DNA of 64,000 nucleotides from Agaribacillus aureus (GTDB taxonomy: Bacteria; Bacteroidota; Bacteroidia; Cytophagales; Cyclobacteriaceae): contig JAUJEB010000004.1 of NCBI GenBank assembly GCA_030442055.1, positions 682,001 through 746,000 on the forward strand. The letters run 5' to 3'. Positions 33,064 through 42,518 of the stretch are shown here, piece after piece (the first letter of the stretch is position 1; each line of letters opens with the position of its first letter). The translations under genes were made by a program, and so were the position numbers. The notes beneath the pieces are model-generated. The model was given only the letters and a program-made list of their open reading frames with translations, searched no databases and was not told the DNA's origin.

Positions 33064-36000
33064 ATGGTGATAAAGTTCTACGTAAGGAATCTTCTCATTC
33101 TCAGTCTTTTAGTTTTCCTTATTGGTACCAATAATCAATCTCTTGCACAAGGGTATTATGACTATAACTGGTACTTTGGAAATTCGGCAGAGGGGATCAT
33201 TTTCAACAAGTTTGACAATGAGCCCTTGGTAGTGAACGATCAGGCGATCCCCTTTGGCATTGGGGGAAGTGCGGTAGCCACAGATGCTAATACGGGACAA
33301 TTACTGTTTTACGCAGATGCAGATAACATATACGATGCTTCGCATAATATCATGGTGAATGGTAATGGTATATTAGGTAGTGCCGCCAGTAATCAACCGG
33401 TAGCCATAAGTCCTATTCCAGGGCAGCAAGGCATGTATTATGTATTTTCCAATACGGCTGATTTTAACAACGGTGTTGTAAGCAGCGTCAGTTATTCGAT
33501 TGTCGACATGAATTTGCCAGGTAACGCCACCAACCCGGGACAACCGGATTTAGGTGAAGTAGTTGGCGGAAGTAAAAATGTGGCGTTTATCAACCAGTCA
33601 GCAGAAGGAATGATTGTAGTTGAGCAGGGAGCAGCCGGACAATATTGGTTAATTGTCTACAATCAACAGACTTTTGATATTTCCGCCTACGATGTTCAAC
33701 CGGGAGGTAGCATCGTTACCACACCGGCTCAGACCTTTAACGTCGCTTCACAGCCACTTGCGGCTAATTTATCCTATAGTGCTACGGCTGGCAAAATTGC
33801 TATTTCTCCGCAGGATGTCAATAAAAATGTGGTGATCCTGAATTTTGACAACAATACCGGTACGTTTACTTTTGATCAAAATATTGCAAACTCGGCCGTA
33901 AATGACGGTGTGGGGCAGGCCATATACGATACCGAATGGTCTCCGGATGGCACCAAATTATATATTTCCAGGTTTGGCAACCTTCCCGCTCCCGGGGCGA
34001 CAGGCGACCTTTACCAGTTTGACTTTAACAGTCCCGGCAACTCTTTTGTTTCCCTTGTCAATGGCCCTATTTACCGGAGTTACGGTATTAAAATAGGTCC
34101 TGACGACAGAATTTATCATTTATATCAAATTGGTGAATTGGATCCCATTCGACTGGGCAGAATTAATGTTCCCAATCAAATTATTGATAGCATTAACTAT
34201 GAAACAGATGTATTGAATGCTACCGGTTTTTCATCGCGGCAATTTCCGGAATTTGCACCTCCGGAGGAAGAGATGTTAAACGCCATTTCATTTGATTACC
34301 TGGATTCCTGCTTAAATACTTCCACCAAGTTTTTCCCCGACTTTGAAGATGAGCCTCAACCCGATAATTTCACATGGGATTTCGGAGGCGGAGGGGCCGG
34401 TCAGGAAAACTACGTAGCCCCAATCGTCACTTACCAGGCGCCCGGTGTTTACAATGTCACTTTGACCATTTCGGCAGGCGGTGACACCGAGGTCTTTAAT
34501 GATGCGGTAGAGATTTTTCAGAACGATCTGATGATTAATCTGGGTAATGATACCACCATTTGCCCCGGAGAATCCCTGACGCTTGATCCACAGCCGATGG
34601 GACAGCAAGGTACTTTGAGCTATGGTTGGTCTACCGAAGAAACCTCTCCCACCATCACGGTTGATTCTGCCGGTACTTATTGGGTAGTGGTAACAGACCA
34701 GGCCACCGGATGTAGTACCTATGATGCCATTGTAGTTACTGTCTATGGAAATGAGGAACAAATTGGCAATTTCTGGTATTTTGGCAACAATGCCGGTATT
34801 GATTTTAATGAAAACCCTCCCCTGGCACTCTCGGACGGCGCTCAAACGGCCCCCGAAGGAACAGCCACGGTATCGGATGCCAACGGCGATTTACTTTTTT
34901 ACACCGATGGAGAAACCGTTTATAACCGGGATCATGCGGTCATGCCCGGAGGCAACGATATAAATATGGGAGGTGGCAACGGAGGCACGCAATCATCCAT
35001 CATAGTACAATTCCCTGGTGACGAAACGATGTACTATATTTTTACAACCGACGCGGTTTATGGAGATGGTACTTTCAACATGCGTTACTCGGTCGTAGAC
35101 TTAAAAGAAGATCCGCCACGAGGAAAAGTTACTGTGAAGGGAAAACCTTTGTTTGTCAGAAGCACAGAAAAGCTAACTGCTACCATTGGAGGGGACATCA
35201 CCTGGGTACTGGCCCATGAATTTGGTAATAATACTTTTAGGGTTTATCCTATTGACACACTGGGTATCCGCCAGGCGGTATTGTCTTCGGTAGGTTCGGT
35301 ACATAATAACAGTATTGAAGATAATGCCAGGGGTTATATGAAACTGACCCAGGATAACACCAAGTTGGCAGTTGCCATACCAGGCAATCCCAATATAGTG
35401 GAAGTATTTGATTTTGATGATAACACCGGGGCAGTATCAAACCCCTATCAAATCGACTTAATGGAAAACAGTGGCTTTGTGTATGGACTGGAATTTTCTC
35501 CGGGAGGCAATAAGCTTTATGTAAGTGTCAACCTGGACAATGGTAATTCTGTGTTGAAAGAATATGCCTTTGATTCCCTGCGCACGGAAGCCGCTTTGAT
35601 CAATGAAGAAAATGTAAATTTATCCTTAGGGGCGATCCAATTTGCGCCTGACAATCAGATCTATGTGGCCATTGACGGCTCCGCTACCCTGGGATCTATC
35701 TCCGTCAACGAGGATAGTGCCCAGGTTTCTGTTTTCAACCCGGCTGGATTTAACCTGGCAGGGGGAACTACCAGTACACTTGGACTTCCCAACGCCCCGC
35801 CAGTACCACCACCACCATCCATGGAGCCCAGTATAGGCTTCAACCAGGCTTGTGTTGGTCAGGAAACTTCGTTCACCGGTACCGGCACCTCGGACATTGA
35901 TGAGTTTTTCTGGACTTTTGGAGATGGTAATCAGTCCAATGAGCAAAATCCGATGCACACTTATCAATCGCCAGGTACCTATAATGTGGCCTTAAGGATT

Positions 36001-38343
36001 ACCAATCGTTGTGGGTTTGATTCTACATTAAATGCCACGGTTGAAGCATTTGCCCCGCCGCAAGGACTGGGCTCAAGGGCCGAAGCCATATGTGACAATG
36101 ACTTGCAACTCATTGCCACCAACGATACCGCGCCGGATCTTACCTTTGCCTGGACCTCCAGCAATGGCCAGCTTTTCTCCGATCGCATTATTACCATCAT
36201 GGATCCGGGTGAATATATCGTCACTATTACCAACGGCAACGGTTGTTCGGAATCAGATACTATTAACGTAGTTGACGGGCGGCCGGCTACTAATTTAGGG
36301 CCGGATCAGACCATTTGTCAAAATGAAACGGTCAACGATCTGGACGTTCAAAATCCCAATGCTACCATTACCTGGTTTATAAATGGCGTAGATCAAAACA
36401 ATCCTACGCGATTTCAATCCATTGACAGTTCGGTGGACGGCACATTTCAGTATGTTGTATTTGTCGAAGACGCACTTACCAATTGTATCAGACGCGATAC
36501 GATCAACATTACCGTCAGCCCGGAGCCCGATATTGCCGTAGCCGCCAATCCCTCGACCTGTGGAATCAACGATGGATCCATTGATTTAACCCTGAATGAC
36601 ACGGGAGACTTCAGTTATACCTTAACCACCGGTCCTAACCCTTCCAGCGGTCCTATTGTCAATGGTGTCAATCAGATAGCAGGTCTTGGTGCCGGCGTCT
36701 ATAATTTGGTCGTCACCAACAATTTAACCGGTTGTACGGTTACGCAAAACAATATCAGTATTCCGGATAATATTCTTTCTACCTTCGAGATTAATTCGAT
36801 AACGCCTAGTCCCCCTATAGAACGCTTTTGTGATGATACAGGTAGTGTTCTGGTAACGCTGAATACGGATACTGTATTCCCGGTAACATGGCGGGTATTT
36901 GACGATACGGGTACAGATATCACAGCGACGCTGGGTGTTGGTGCCGGTGGCCCTTCTCTGGACGAAGGGGGCAGCACCTTCACCATTTCACAAATGGGCG
37001 ACGGTACATTCACGGTGGAAGTAACAGGCAACGCAGGTTGCGTGCAAATAGAAGATGTGCCAATTCCCACCAACCCAATTGATTTTACCATTGTAGGCCC
37101 GACAGATGCCTGCCTGGGCGATGCTTCACAATGGCAGGTACAGGACGGTTCGGGCGCTCCTTTTGTGGATCCGGATTTTGTGGTTGAATGGACTACCAAT
37201 ACAGGAAGTTTTACCAGCGGCGGCCAATCTCAAACCGGAGCCACCGTAGGTATTGATCAGGTTGGCACACACCGTTATTACGTAACCGTAAGAAGCCTTA
37301 TGGGAGGTTTTTGTAATACAACAGATTCAATAGACGTTACCATTCAGGAATCACCTGTGGTAACTTTCAGTTCCAGTGGAGATATTTGTGATGGCCAGGT
37401 ACAGCTTACGGCAAACGTACAAAACCCGCTGCCCGGGGAGGTCTTCACCTACGATTGGTCAAATATAGCATTCCCGAATGTACAGACCATCAATGTGGGC
37501 CCTTCTGCCAACGAAATTATGCATGTGGTCAGGGTGGGTAGCAACCTGAGAACATGTATTACCACCGCAGACACCATGTTTAAAGTCAATGAACCCATCG
37601 AAATAGTTTTAACCCCGGAACAGGCCTGTGACGACGGTCAGCCGTTCACTATTACAGCTGAAGTGGAACTTCCGGACGTGACCTATACCTGGTCTCTCAA
37701 TGGAGGTACTTTAGGTTTTACAACGCCGGAAATCGAAGTACTGGATGAAGGTTTTTATACCGTAACGGTAAGTAATGACGAATGTAGTTCCGAGGAGTCT
37801 GTCAACGTGGTACGGGCACCGTTTAACGCGGGTGATTTGCCCTCGCAGGTCATTATATGCCCGGCTGACCCCGATCCGGACATAAATTCTGTTTTACTTG
37901 ATCCGGGAGGAGGCTTTACTTCCTATGAATGGATATTTGACGGCGGTACCAGCACCAGCCCCACGTTCCTTGCCGACCAGGGAGGAACTATAGAGGTAAA
38001 TCTTACTAATGGTTTTAATTGCACGGACAGGCGTACAGTGGACGTGTTGGAAGATTGTATACCCAGGTTATCGGCGCCAAATGCCTTTAGTCCAAATGGC
38101 AATGCACAAAATGAAACCTTTTTTGTATTCTCCACCTTTGTAACCAAATTTGAAATCTTTATTTACAACCGTTGGGGTGAGTTGGTTTATCATAGTGATG
38201 ATAAAGATTTTCAATGGGACGGCAACGTTAACGGCAATCCGGCCCCGATTGGCACCTATGCCTACGTTATAAAATTTTCAAGCGACTTTGACAGAAGCGA
38301 ACGAACACATGAACAAAGAGGTGGGGTTACTTTATTGAGATAA
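33064..38343 (+). CDS. Giant T9SS type B secreted protein with PKD and propeller domains
   Basis: A 1759-residue surface or secreted protein. A signal peptide (cleaved after SLAQ, residue 29) precedes a propeller-like module (30-400), a PKD domain (405-485; FTWDFGGG, YQAPGVYNVTLTI), an Ig-like module (490-560), a second propeller (565-910) homologous to the first (both start with NWYFGN / FWYFGN), a Pro-rich linker (911-920), a second PKD (922-995; FFWTFGDG, SPGTYNVALRI) and several further Ig/PKD-like units. The last 85 residues form the gliding-motility-associated type B sorting domain (APNAFSPNGNAQNETFFVF, IYNRWGELVYHSDD, WDGNVNGNPAPIGTYAYVI). It is exported by the T9SS, probably with the divergent PorP/SprF partner. 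Likely roles are adhesion or glycan binding. Confidence 0.92.
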   Translation: MVIKFYVRNLLILSLLVFLIGTNNQSLAQGYYDYNWYFGNSAEGIIFNKFDNEPLVVNDQAIPFGIGGSAVATDANTGQLLFYADADNIYDASHNIMVNGNGILGSAASNQPVAISPIPGQQGMYYVFSNTADFNNGVVSSVSYSIVDMNLPGNATNPGQPDLGEVVGGSKNVAFINQSAEGMIVVEQGAAGQYWLIVYNQQTFDISAYDVQPGGSIVTTPAQTFNVASQPLAANLSYSATAGKIAISPQDVNKNVVILNFDNNTGTFTFDQNIANSAVNDGVGQAIYDTEWSPDGTKLYISRFGNLPAPGATGDLYQFDFNSPGNSFVSLVNGPIYRSYGIKIGPDDRIYHLYQIGELDPIRLGRINVPNQIIDSINYETDVLNATGFSSRQFPEFAPPEEEMLNAISFDYLDSCLNTSTKFFPDFEDEPQPDNFTWDFGGGGAGQENYVAPIVTYQAPGVYNVTLTISAGGDTEVFNDAVEIFQNDLMINLGNDTTICPGESLTLDPQPMGQQGTLSYGWSTEETSPTITVDSAGTYWVVVTDQATGCSTYDAIVVTVYGNEEQIGNFWYFGNNAGIDFNENPPLALSDGAQTAPEGTATVSDANGDLLFYTDGETVYNRDHAVMPGGNDINMGGGNGGTQSSIIVQFPGDETMYYIFTTDAVYGDGTFNMRYSVVDLKEDPPRGKVTVKGKPLFVRSTEKLTATIGGDITWVLAHEFGNNTFRVYPIDTLGIRQAVLSSVGSVHNNSIEDNARGYMKLTQDNTKLAVAIPGNPNIVEVFDFDDNTGAVSNPYQIDLMENSGFVYGLEFSPGGNKLYVSVNLDNGNSVLKEYAFDSLRTEAALINEENVNLSLGAIQFAPDNQIYVAIDGSATLGSISVNEDSAQVSVFNPAGFNLAGGTTSTLGLPNAPPVPPPPSMEPSIGFNQACVGQETSFTGTGTSDIDEFFWTFGDGNQSNEQNPMHTYQSPGTYNVALRITNRCGFDSTLNATVEAFAPPQGLGSRAEAICDNDLQLIATNDTAPDLTFAWTSSNGQLFSDRIITIMDPGEYIVTITNGNGCSESDTINVVDGRPATNLGPDQTICQNETVNDLDVQNPNATITWFINGVDQNNPTRFQSIDSSVDGTFQYVVFVEDALTNCIRRDTINITVSPEPDIAVAANPSTCGINDGSIDLTLNDTGDFSYTLTTGPNPSSGPIVNGVNQIAGLGAGVYNLVVTNNLTGCTVTQNNISIPDNILSTFEINSITPSPPIERFCDDTGSVLVTLNTDTVFPVTWRVFDDTGTDITATLGVGAGGPSLDEGGSTFTISQMGDGTFTVEVTGNAGCVQIEDVPIPTNPIDFTIVGPTDACLGDASQWQVQDGSGAPFVDPDFVVEWTTNTGSFTSGGQSQTGATVGIDQVGTHRYYVTVRSLMGGFCNTTDSIDVTIQESPVVTFSSSGDICDGQVQLTANVQNPLPGEVFTYDWSNIAFPNVQTINVGPSANEIMHVVRVGSNLRTCITTADTMFKVNEPIEIVLTPEQACDDGQPFTITAEVELPDVTYTWSLNGGTLGFTTPEIEVLDEGFYTVTVSNDECSSEESVNVVRAPFNAGDLPSQVIICPADPDPDINSVLLDPGGGFTSYEWIFDGGTSTSPTFLADQGGTIEVNLTNGFNCTDRRTVDVLEDCIPRLSAPNAFSPNGNAQNETFFVFSTFVTKFEIFIYNRWGELVYHSDDKDFQWDGNVNGNPAPIGTYAYVIKFSSDFDRSERTHEQRGGVTLLR

Positions 38344-38365
38344 CGCCGCCCCTGATAATTTTTAA

Positions 38366-38416
38366 AGCCTGGCAAAGCGAACAGCGTTTTTCTGTCCTTT
38401 GCCAGGCTAATTTTTT
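38366..38416 (+). terminator. Terminator of the giant cargo gene
   Basis: A 12-bp perfect stem (AGCCTGGCAAAG / CTTTGCCAGGCT) with a 19-base loop, followed by AA and six T residues, 23 bases after the stop. Confidence 0.88.
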
Positions 38417-38547
38417 GCCAGCTTAAAAAAGCATTGAATATTTTTATTTTTTACTTTTATTATCTTAATTCATAAAAAATTGGTTGCAACAAACAGGTTG
38501 GATCGATTTCTCCCAGATAAAAACACAAAGCAATAGCTTGACGCCAT

Positions 38548-39186
38548 ATGATCAATCCTGAGTTTTTTCTAATTACCACATTAGTTGGTTTTTTTGCTAT
38601 GATGAATCCGGCCGGAAATCTTAAGGTTTTTACGAAACTGGTGGAGCATCACCAAAAAGACCCGATCAAACAGATCGCCTTAAAATCGGTGATGTATTCA
38701 TTCATTATCATTGCCGTGGTCACACTTTTTGGGAAATATATATTCGAGTTTCTTTTTATCTCTATCTACGCATTTAGAGTGGCCGGAGGTATCTTGGTCA
38801 CAGTTATCGGTTTTCAACTATTACATGGTAAAATAGCAAAATCTCATGCGCCCCTTCCTATTAAAAGAAAAAACAGGTCAGATAACTGGTTAGCCCTGTC
38901 ACCACTTGCCATTCCAATGCTGTCCGGTCCGGGAACCATTCTGCTGGCTGTAAACTTTTCAACCCTTTATAGGGAAGATATACATATTTTGGTCATATTG
39001 GTCGGATTGGCATTGAACTGTATTTTTTGTTATGTACTTTTCATTTCCGCTGAAAAAATTCTGCATAAACTCGGTGAGGATACGGTAGATGTTATTTCCA
39101 GGTTAATGGGATTGATCATCGCCTTTATGGGCGTCGAGATGCTTATCTCTGGCATATTGGAAATAAGCAAGAACCTGCAATCTTAG
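38548..39186 (+). CDS. MarC family integral membrane protein
   Basis: A 212-residue protein with six predicted membrane helices. The MarC signature is evident twice: FAMMNPAGNLKVF at residues 16-28 and LAIPMLSGPGTILLAV near 120-135. MarC was once linked to multiple antibiotic resistance but that role was not supported; its true function is unknown, with suggestions of small-molecule transport. It stands alone and is convergent with the ExbB-like gene, separated by 20 bases. No consensus promoter is visible immediately upstream. Confidence 0.92.
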   Translation: MINPEFFLITTLVGFFAMMNPAGNLKVFTKLVEHHQKDPIKQIALKSVMYSFIIIAVVTLFGKYIFEFLFISIYAFRVAGGILVTVIGFQLLHGKIAKSHAPLPIKRKNRSDNWLALSPLAIPMLSGPGTILLAVNFSTLYREDIHILVILVGLALNCIFCYVLFISAEKILHKLGEDTVDVISRLMGLIIAFMGVEMLISGILEISKNLQS

Positions 39187-39206
39187 ACCATGCTAATCCA
39201 ATCGGC

Positions 39207-39605
39207 CTAAGACACCTCATCAAGTACCCTGCGCTCATATTTCAGGTTTAAAACAAACCAACATAAATAGGAGAAAATAAAAATCGAAAAGCCGTAAATG
39301 GTAGTCAGGCTTGAAACCTTTAACCCTCCAGCCAGCACGGCAGGAGATACATCCCCCATTTCTACTATAACCCGGAAGGCTTCAAACAGGCCAACCACCT
39401 GACCAAAGACACCCACAACCAAAGACATTAAGCCAAAAAATTTTATGTATTGCAATCCCCACTCGAGTTTCGGCTGGGACATCTCATTTCGAAAGAATAG
39501 ATCTATGACTTTTTTTACACTAAATCCGATCACCACCAGGGCAAGCAATGTTAATAGCCCCATAAATTCTATTCCTCCTGTGATCAAAAATTGAAAGAAG
39601 TTCAT
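39207..39605 (-). CDS. Lone MotA/TolQ/ExbB-like proton-channel protein
   Basis: A 132-residue protein with three predicted membrane helices (about 10-30, 52-75, 95-118). The second and third helices carry the ExbB/TolQ/MotA core pattern GVFGQVVGLFEAF and the AVLAGGLKVSSLTTIYGF segment with the TT pair lining the proton path. It is shorter than ExbB (usually above 200 residues): the cytoplasmic loop is reduced and no ExbD/TolR or MotB partner is adjacent. It could form a channel with a distant partner or be a reduced paralogue of unknown role. Confidence 0.75.
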   Translation of the reverse strand: MNFFQFLITGGIEFMGLLTLLALVVIGFSVKKVIDLFFRNEMSQPKLEWGLQYIKFFGLMSLVVGVFGQVVGLFEAFRVIVEMGDVSPAVLAGGLKVSSLTTIYGFSIFIFSYLCWFVLNLKYERRVLDEVS

Positions 39606-39674
39606 AACATTTAATTTAAGTAAAACAATTAGTAAATACGGAATTATGTTTTTTATTTTTTGATTTATCCTTAT

Positions 39675-41153
39675 TCACTGGCTCATGCTTATTTTCACCT
39701 GCATCCCAGGTAATTTTTTTAGTAAGGCATGGAATTCGTTTTGGTCATGCCCCTTTAAGTAATGGTCCAGAAACAATAAAATACCCTGATTGCTAATACG
39801 GATACATTGCCCCGCGTCGATGTCGCCTGCGCTGGAGAGCGATTTCAGTCTTGACCAAAGTGCTACCTCGTAAAAATTAGAATGCGTTGCTCCGATCAGC
39901 TTGAGGTCATAAAAATCATGCCTGACAATCTTTTCGTAAACAACAGGATTAGGATCATATGCTTCAGGACCTCTGTCTGCCTGAATGTACATGAATGGCT
40001 TATTGACGGTGGAGTCCAACACTGCGCCATATTGCCCGCCATCCAGGTTGATAGCCACCTTGACCCGCTCATCGGCCATCAGCATCTCCGTCGCCAATGC
40101 TCCTCCAAAAGAATGTCCAAGCATTCCCAGGTTTTTTAAATCCATTTTATCCTTCAAAGCGGGATAAAAATTGGCATCGTGGATATGATCAATCAGAAAT
40201 TTGGCATCTGCCACCCAATATTTTATCCGGTCATGTAATCCAACGGACTTAAGCGCAGCCAGGGCCGTTTTTAGTTTCTCCTCTTTGGTCTTCGCTGCCA
40301 CATATTTATTGTAAAATGGTTCGGTTTTAGCCCAGTCAAATGTTTGAGCGACCGTAGCCGTGTCCGTAAAAACTGTGGTTCCGTCCGGAAAAGTCGCTCC
40401 GGATGATTCATAAGTATGGTTGATAAAGAATATTATATAACCGTGACTGGCAATTTCTTCCACAAAAGAGTAATACATAGAGGGGTGGCTTTCGTAACCA
40501 TGCGAAAAGATCAACACCGGATACCGGTCTTGATGCCGGGCCAATGGAGCATCTACATAGCTGTGTGTTTTTATCAAATTTAAGTGAGATAAAAGGAAGG
40601 GAAGCGGCGCTTTACGCTCGGCAATGTACCTTCCTATTTTAGCCGATATATATGGGGATGTGGGCAGAGATTCTATATTTTCCGCTGGATACCATAATCT
40701 GACCACAAAAGAACGCCGGTCTTCCTTCCCGGCTGTAATTAATTCCTCTCTGTCGCTATCTTCAAAGAAAAACGTCCTCACTCCTACTGAATACTCTCCC
40801 GTTGGTTCAGAAATTTTGAAAACCGGGAAAACATAACATAGCGCTGCGCCTACAAGCAGGGCCAAAAGGCCAATACCCCATCCAAACCACTTAAGCCAGC
40901 TAAACAATGGCGAGACTTTCTCCTGCTTCTTTAAAATCGCACCAAATGACCAAAGAGAAAACAAAAATGTCATCCCGGCCAATATATATATGGAAACCAT
41001 CTGCCACCGATAGCCTTCAAAAAAGGCATGGATTATCACCATAAATGCAATAATTCCGGGGATTAGCTTCCATTTGGGATGATTGATTTTAAGCATGAAG
41101 CCAGAGTGGTAAACAAACAGGCTTAGAATGATAATTATTTCAAGTGGGCGCAT
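39675..41153 (-). CDS. Membrane-anchored PAF-acetylhydrolase-like alpha/beta hydrolase
   Basis: A protein of 492 residues from ATG 41153, or 522 from the upstream codon at 41243. In the 522-residue numbering, four or five membrane helices lie in 32-142, followed by a soluble alpha/beta hydrolase domain. Nucleophile Ser378 is in GHSFGG, an Asp (401) is 23 residues later in NLDGG, and His454 is in GATHSNF. The spacing equals that of the Ser-Asp-His triad of plasma PAF-acetylhydrolase (PAF-AH isoform II family), which cleaves short or oxidised acyl chains from phospholipids. The oxyanion-side motif FSHGYESHP near 246 also fits. Substrate here is unknown. The membrane domain could orient it towards bilayer lipids. 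Confidence 0.82.
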   Translation of the reverse strand: MRPLEIIIILSLFVYHSGFMLKINHPKWKLIPGIIAFMVIIHAFFEGYRWQMVSIYILAGMTFLFSLWSFGAILKKQEKVSPLFSWLKWFGWGIGLLALLVGAALCYVFPVFKISEPTGEYSVGVRTFFFEDSDREELITAGKEDRRSFVVRLWYPAENIESLPTSPYISAKIGRYIAERKAPLPFLLSHLNLIKTHSYVDAPLARHQDRYPVLIFSHGYESHPSMYYSFVEEIASHGYIIFFINHTYESSGATFPDGTTVFTDTATVAQTFDWAKTEPFYNKYVAAKTKEEKLKTALAALKSVGLHDRIKYWVADAKFLIDHIHDANFYPALKDKMDLKNLGMLGHSFGGALATEMLMADERVKVAINLDGGQYGAVLDSTVNKPFMYIQADRGPEAYDPNPVVYEKIVRHDFYDLKLIGATHSNFYEVALWSRLKSLSSAGDIDAGQCIRISNQGILLFLDHYLKGHDQNEFHALLKKLPGMQVKISMSQ

Positions 41154-41378
41154 ATTTTCGATTACTTTTTCCGAATGTATCAACAGATGGGTCACGAAAC
41201 CGGGAAAATAGACGAAGCACCCATAAAACCAGCGCCATGACAAGGCAATATAGCGTTTGGGGGTTTGATGCTAAAAAACAGTTGAATCCACAGAAAATGA
41301 CGTCATTGGTCTACTTAAAATAAATAGTCGTTTATAATTTATTATTTTTTTAATTTTAAAATACTTTAAATATCATGT

Positions 41379-42518
41379 ATGACAACGTCGGTGCCGGTTA
41401 GAAAAAAACATCTGCGAATATTAACGCATATCCTGTTTTGGGTAACGGTTCTGGGTTTTTACACTTATTTTTACGGACATACCTACGACGATTACTACAG
41501 CACCTTTCTCTTTGTTTGTTTGCTATTGCCCATTACCATTGCGACGACTTATTTTCTCAATTACTACCTCATCCCCAAATACCTGCTAAAAAAAAAGTAT
41601 GGATATTTTGTGCTTTATGCCGTTTACTCACTCATCTTTTCAGCTTATTTTGAATTAATAATTATCTTCCTCGCCTACATCATATTTGCTGATTTTAATA
41701 TTAACAAGATGAACCCGCTTACCAAGGATCTCTTTTTTCTGATGGTGGGATTATATTTTGTTGTTTTCTTTGCTGTAGCGGTAAAAATGTTAAAAAACTG
41801 GTATCAAATACAAAGAAATAATCAGCAGTTGAATGAGGAAAAACTGGAAGCTGAACTTAAACTGAAGGAAATGCAGCTGGAATTACTTAAAGGTCAAATT
41901 CAGCCTCATTTTCTCTTTAACACGCTCAATAATCTATATGGATTAACGCTTTCTAAATCTGATAATGCACCGAATGTGGTATTACTGATCTCCGACCTGC
42001 TCGATTATTTGCTATATCGATGTAATGCCTCCGAGGTGGGGCTGCAAAATGAGATCGACCATCTGTCAAATTATCTGGCGTTACAAAAAATACGATATGG
42101 TGCCAATATTCGAATTACATTTGAGGTTAGCGGTCCCATTACCAACCAAAAAATAGCGCCGTCGTTACTATTACCGTTCGTAGAGAATAGTTTTAAGCAC
42201 GGGGTTAGCAATGAGGTCAATGACGGTTTTATCACCATCAAATTGCGTATCTCAGGCAACAACTTTTACTTTAATGTGGAAAACTCAAAGACCAACCTCG
42301 ATTCAGCAAGTACAAGCCGTCTATCGCGGGGAATAGGTCTGGCAAACGTAAAAAAAAGACTGGGGTTAATCTACCCCGGGCAGCATAGACTGATCATTGA
42401 AAACAGCGAAAATACTTATAAAGCTTCCTTGTATTTAGGTCTTCATAAAACAGCCGGGGAGCTTTCTGCCAAAAAGGAACCATCTGCGCTCATATCTGGG
42501 AAAGGGGGATTGTCATGA
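41379..42518 (+). CDS. LytS-type sensor histidine kinase
   Basis: A 379-residue sensor with four predicted N-terminal membrane helices (about 14-32, 42-62, 76-102, 117-137), a coiled-coil linker, and a His_kinase domain with His177 in GQIQPHFLFNTLNNLYG, then a HATPase region with LLLPFVENSFKHG near 265 and GIGLANVKKRLGL near 335. There is no periplasmic ligand domain, so it likely senses through its membrane helices. Its stop overlaps the next gene as ATGA, making a cognate kinase-regulator pair. It is divergent from the PAF-acetylhydrolase-like gene. Confidence 0.92.
   Translation: MTTSVPVRKKHLRILTHILFWVTVLGFYTYFYGHTYDDYYSTFLFVCLLLPITIATTYFLNYYLIPKYLLKKKYGYFVLYAVYSLIFSAYFELIIIFLAYIIFADFNINKMNPLTKDLFFLMVGLYFVVFFAVAVKMLKNWYQIQRNNQQLNEEKLEAELKLKEMQLELLKGQIQPHFLFNTLNNLYGLTLSKSDNAPNVVLLISDLLDYLLYRCNASEVGLQNEIDHLSNYLALQKIRYGANIRITFEVSGPITNQKIAPSLLLPFVENSFKHGVSNEVNDGFITIKLRISGNNFYFNVENSKTNLDSASTSRLSRGIGLANVKKRLGLIYPGQHRLIIENSENTYKASLYLGLHKTAGELSAKKEPSALISGKGGLS

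Noticed and set aside
34312-34845. 177-codon frame antisense to the giant T9SS cargo gene
   Set aside because: It is a shadow of a low-stop repeat-rich coding region; the opposing frame has clear PKD and propeller motifs.
36699-37199. 166-codon antisense frame rich in Ser, Val and Pro
   Set aside because: Composition reflects complementation of Thr/Asp/Gly-rich Ig-like domains; no start or promoter evidence.
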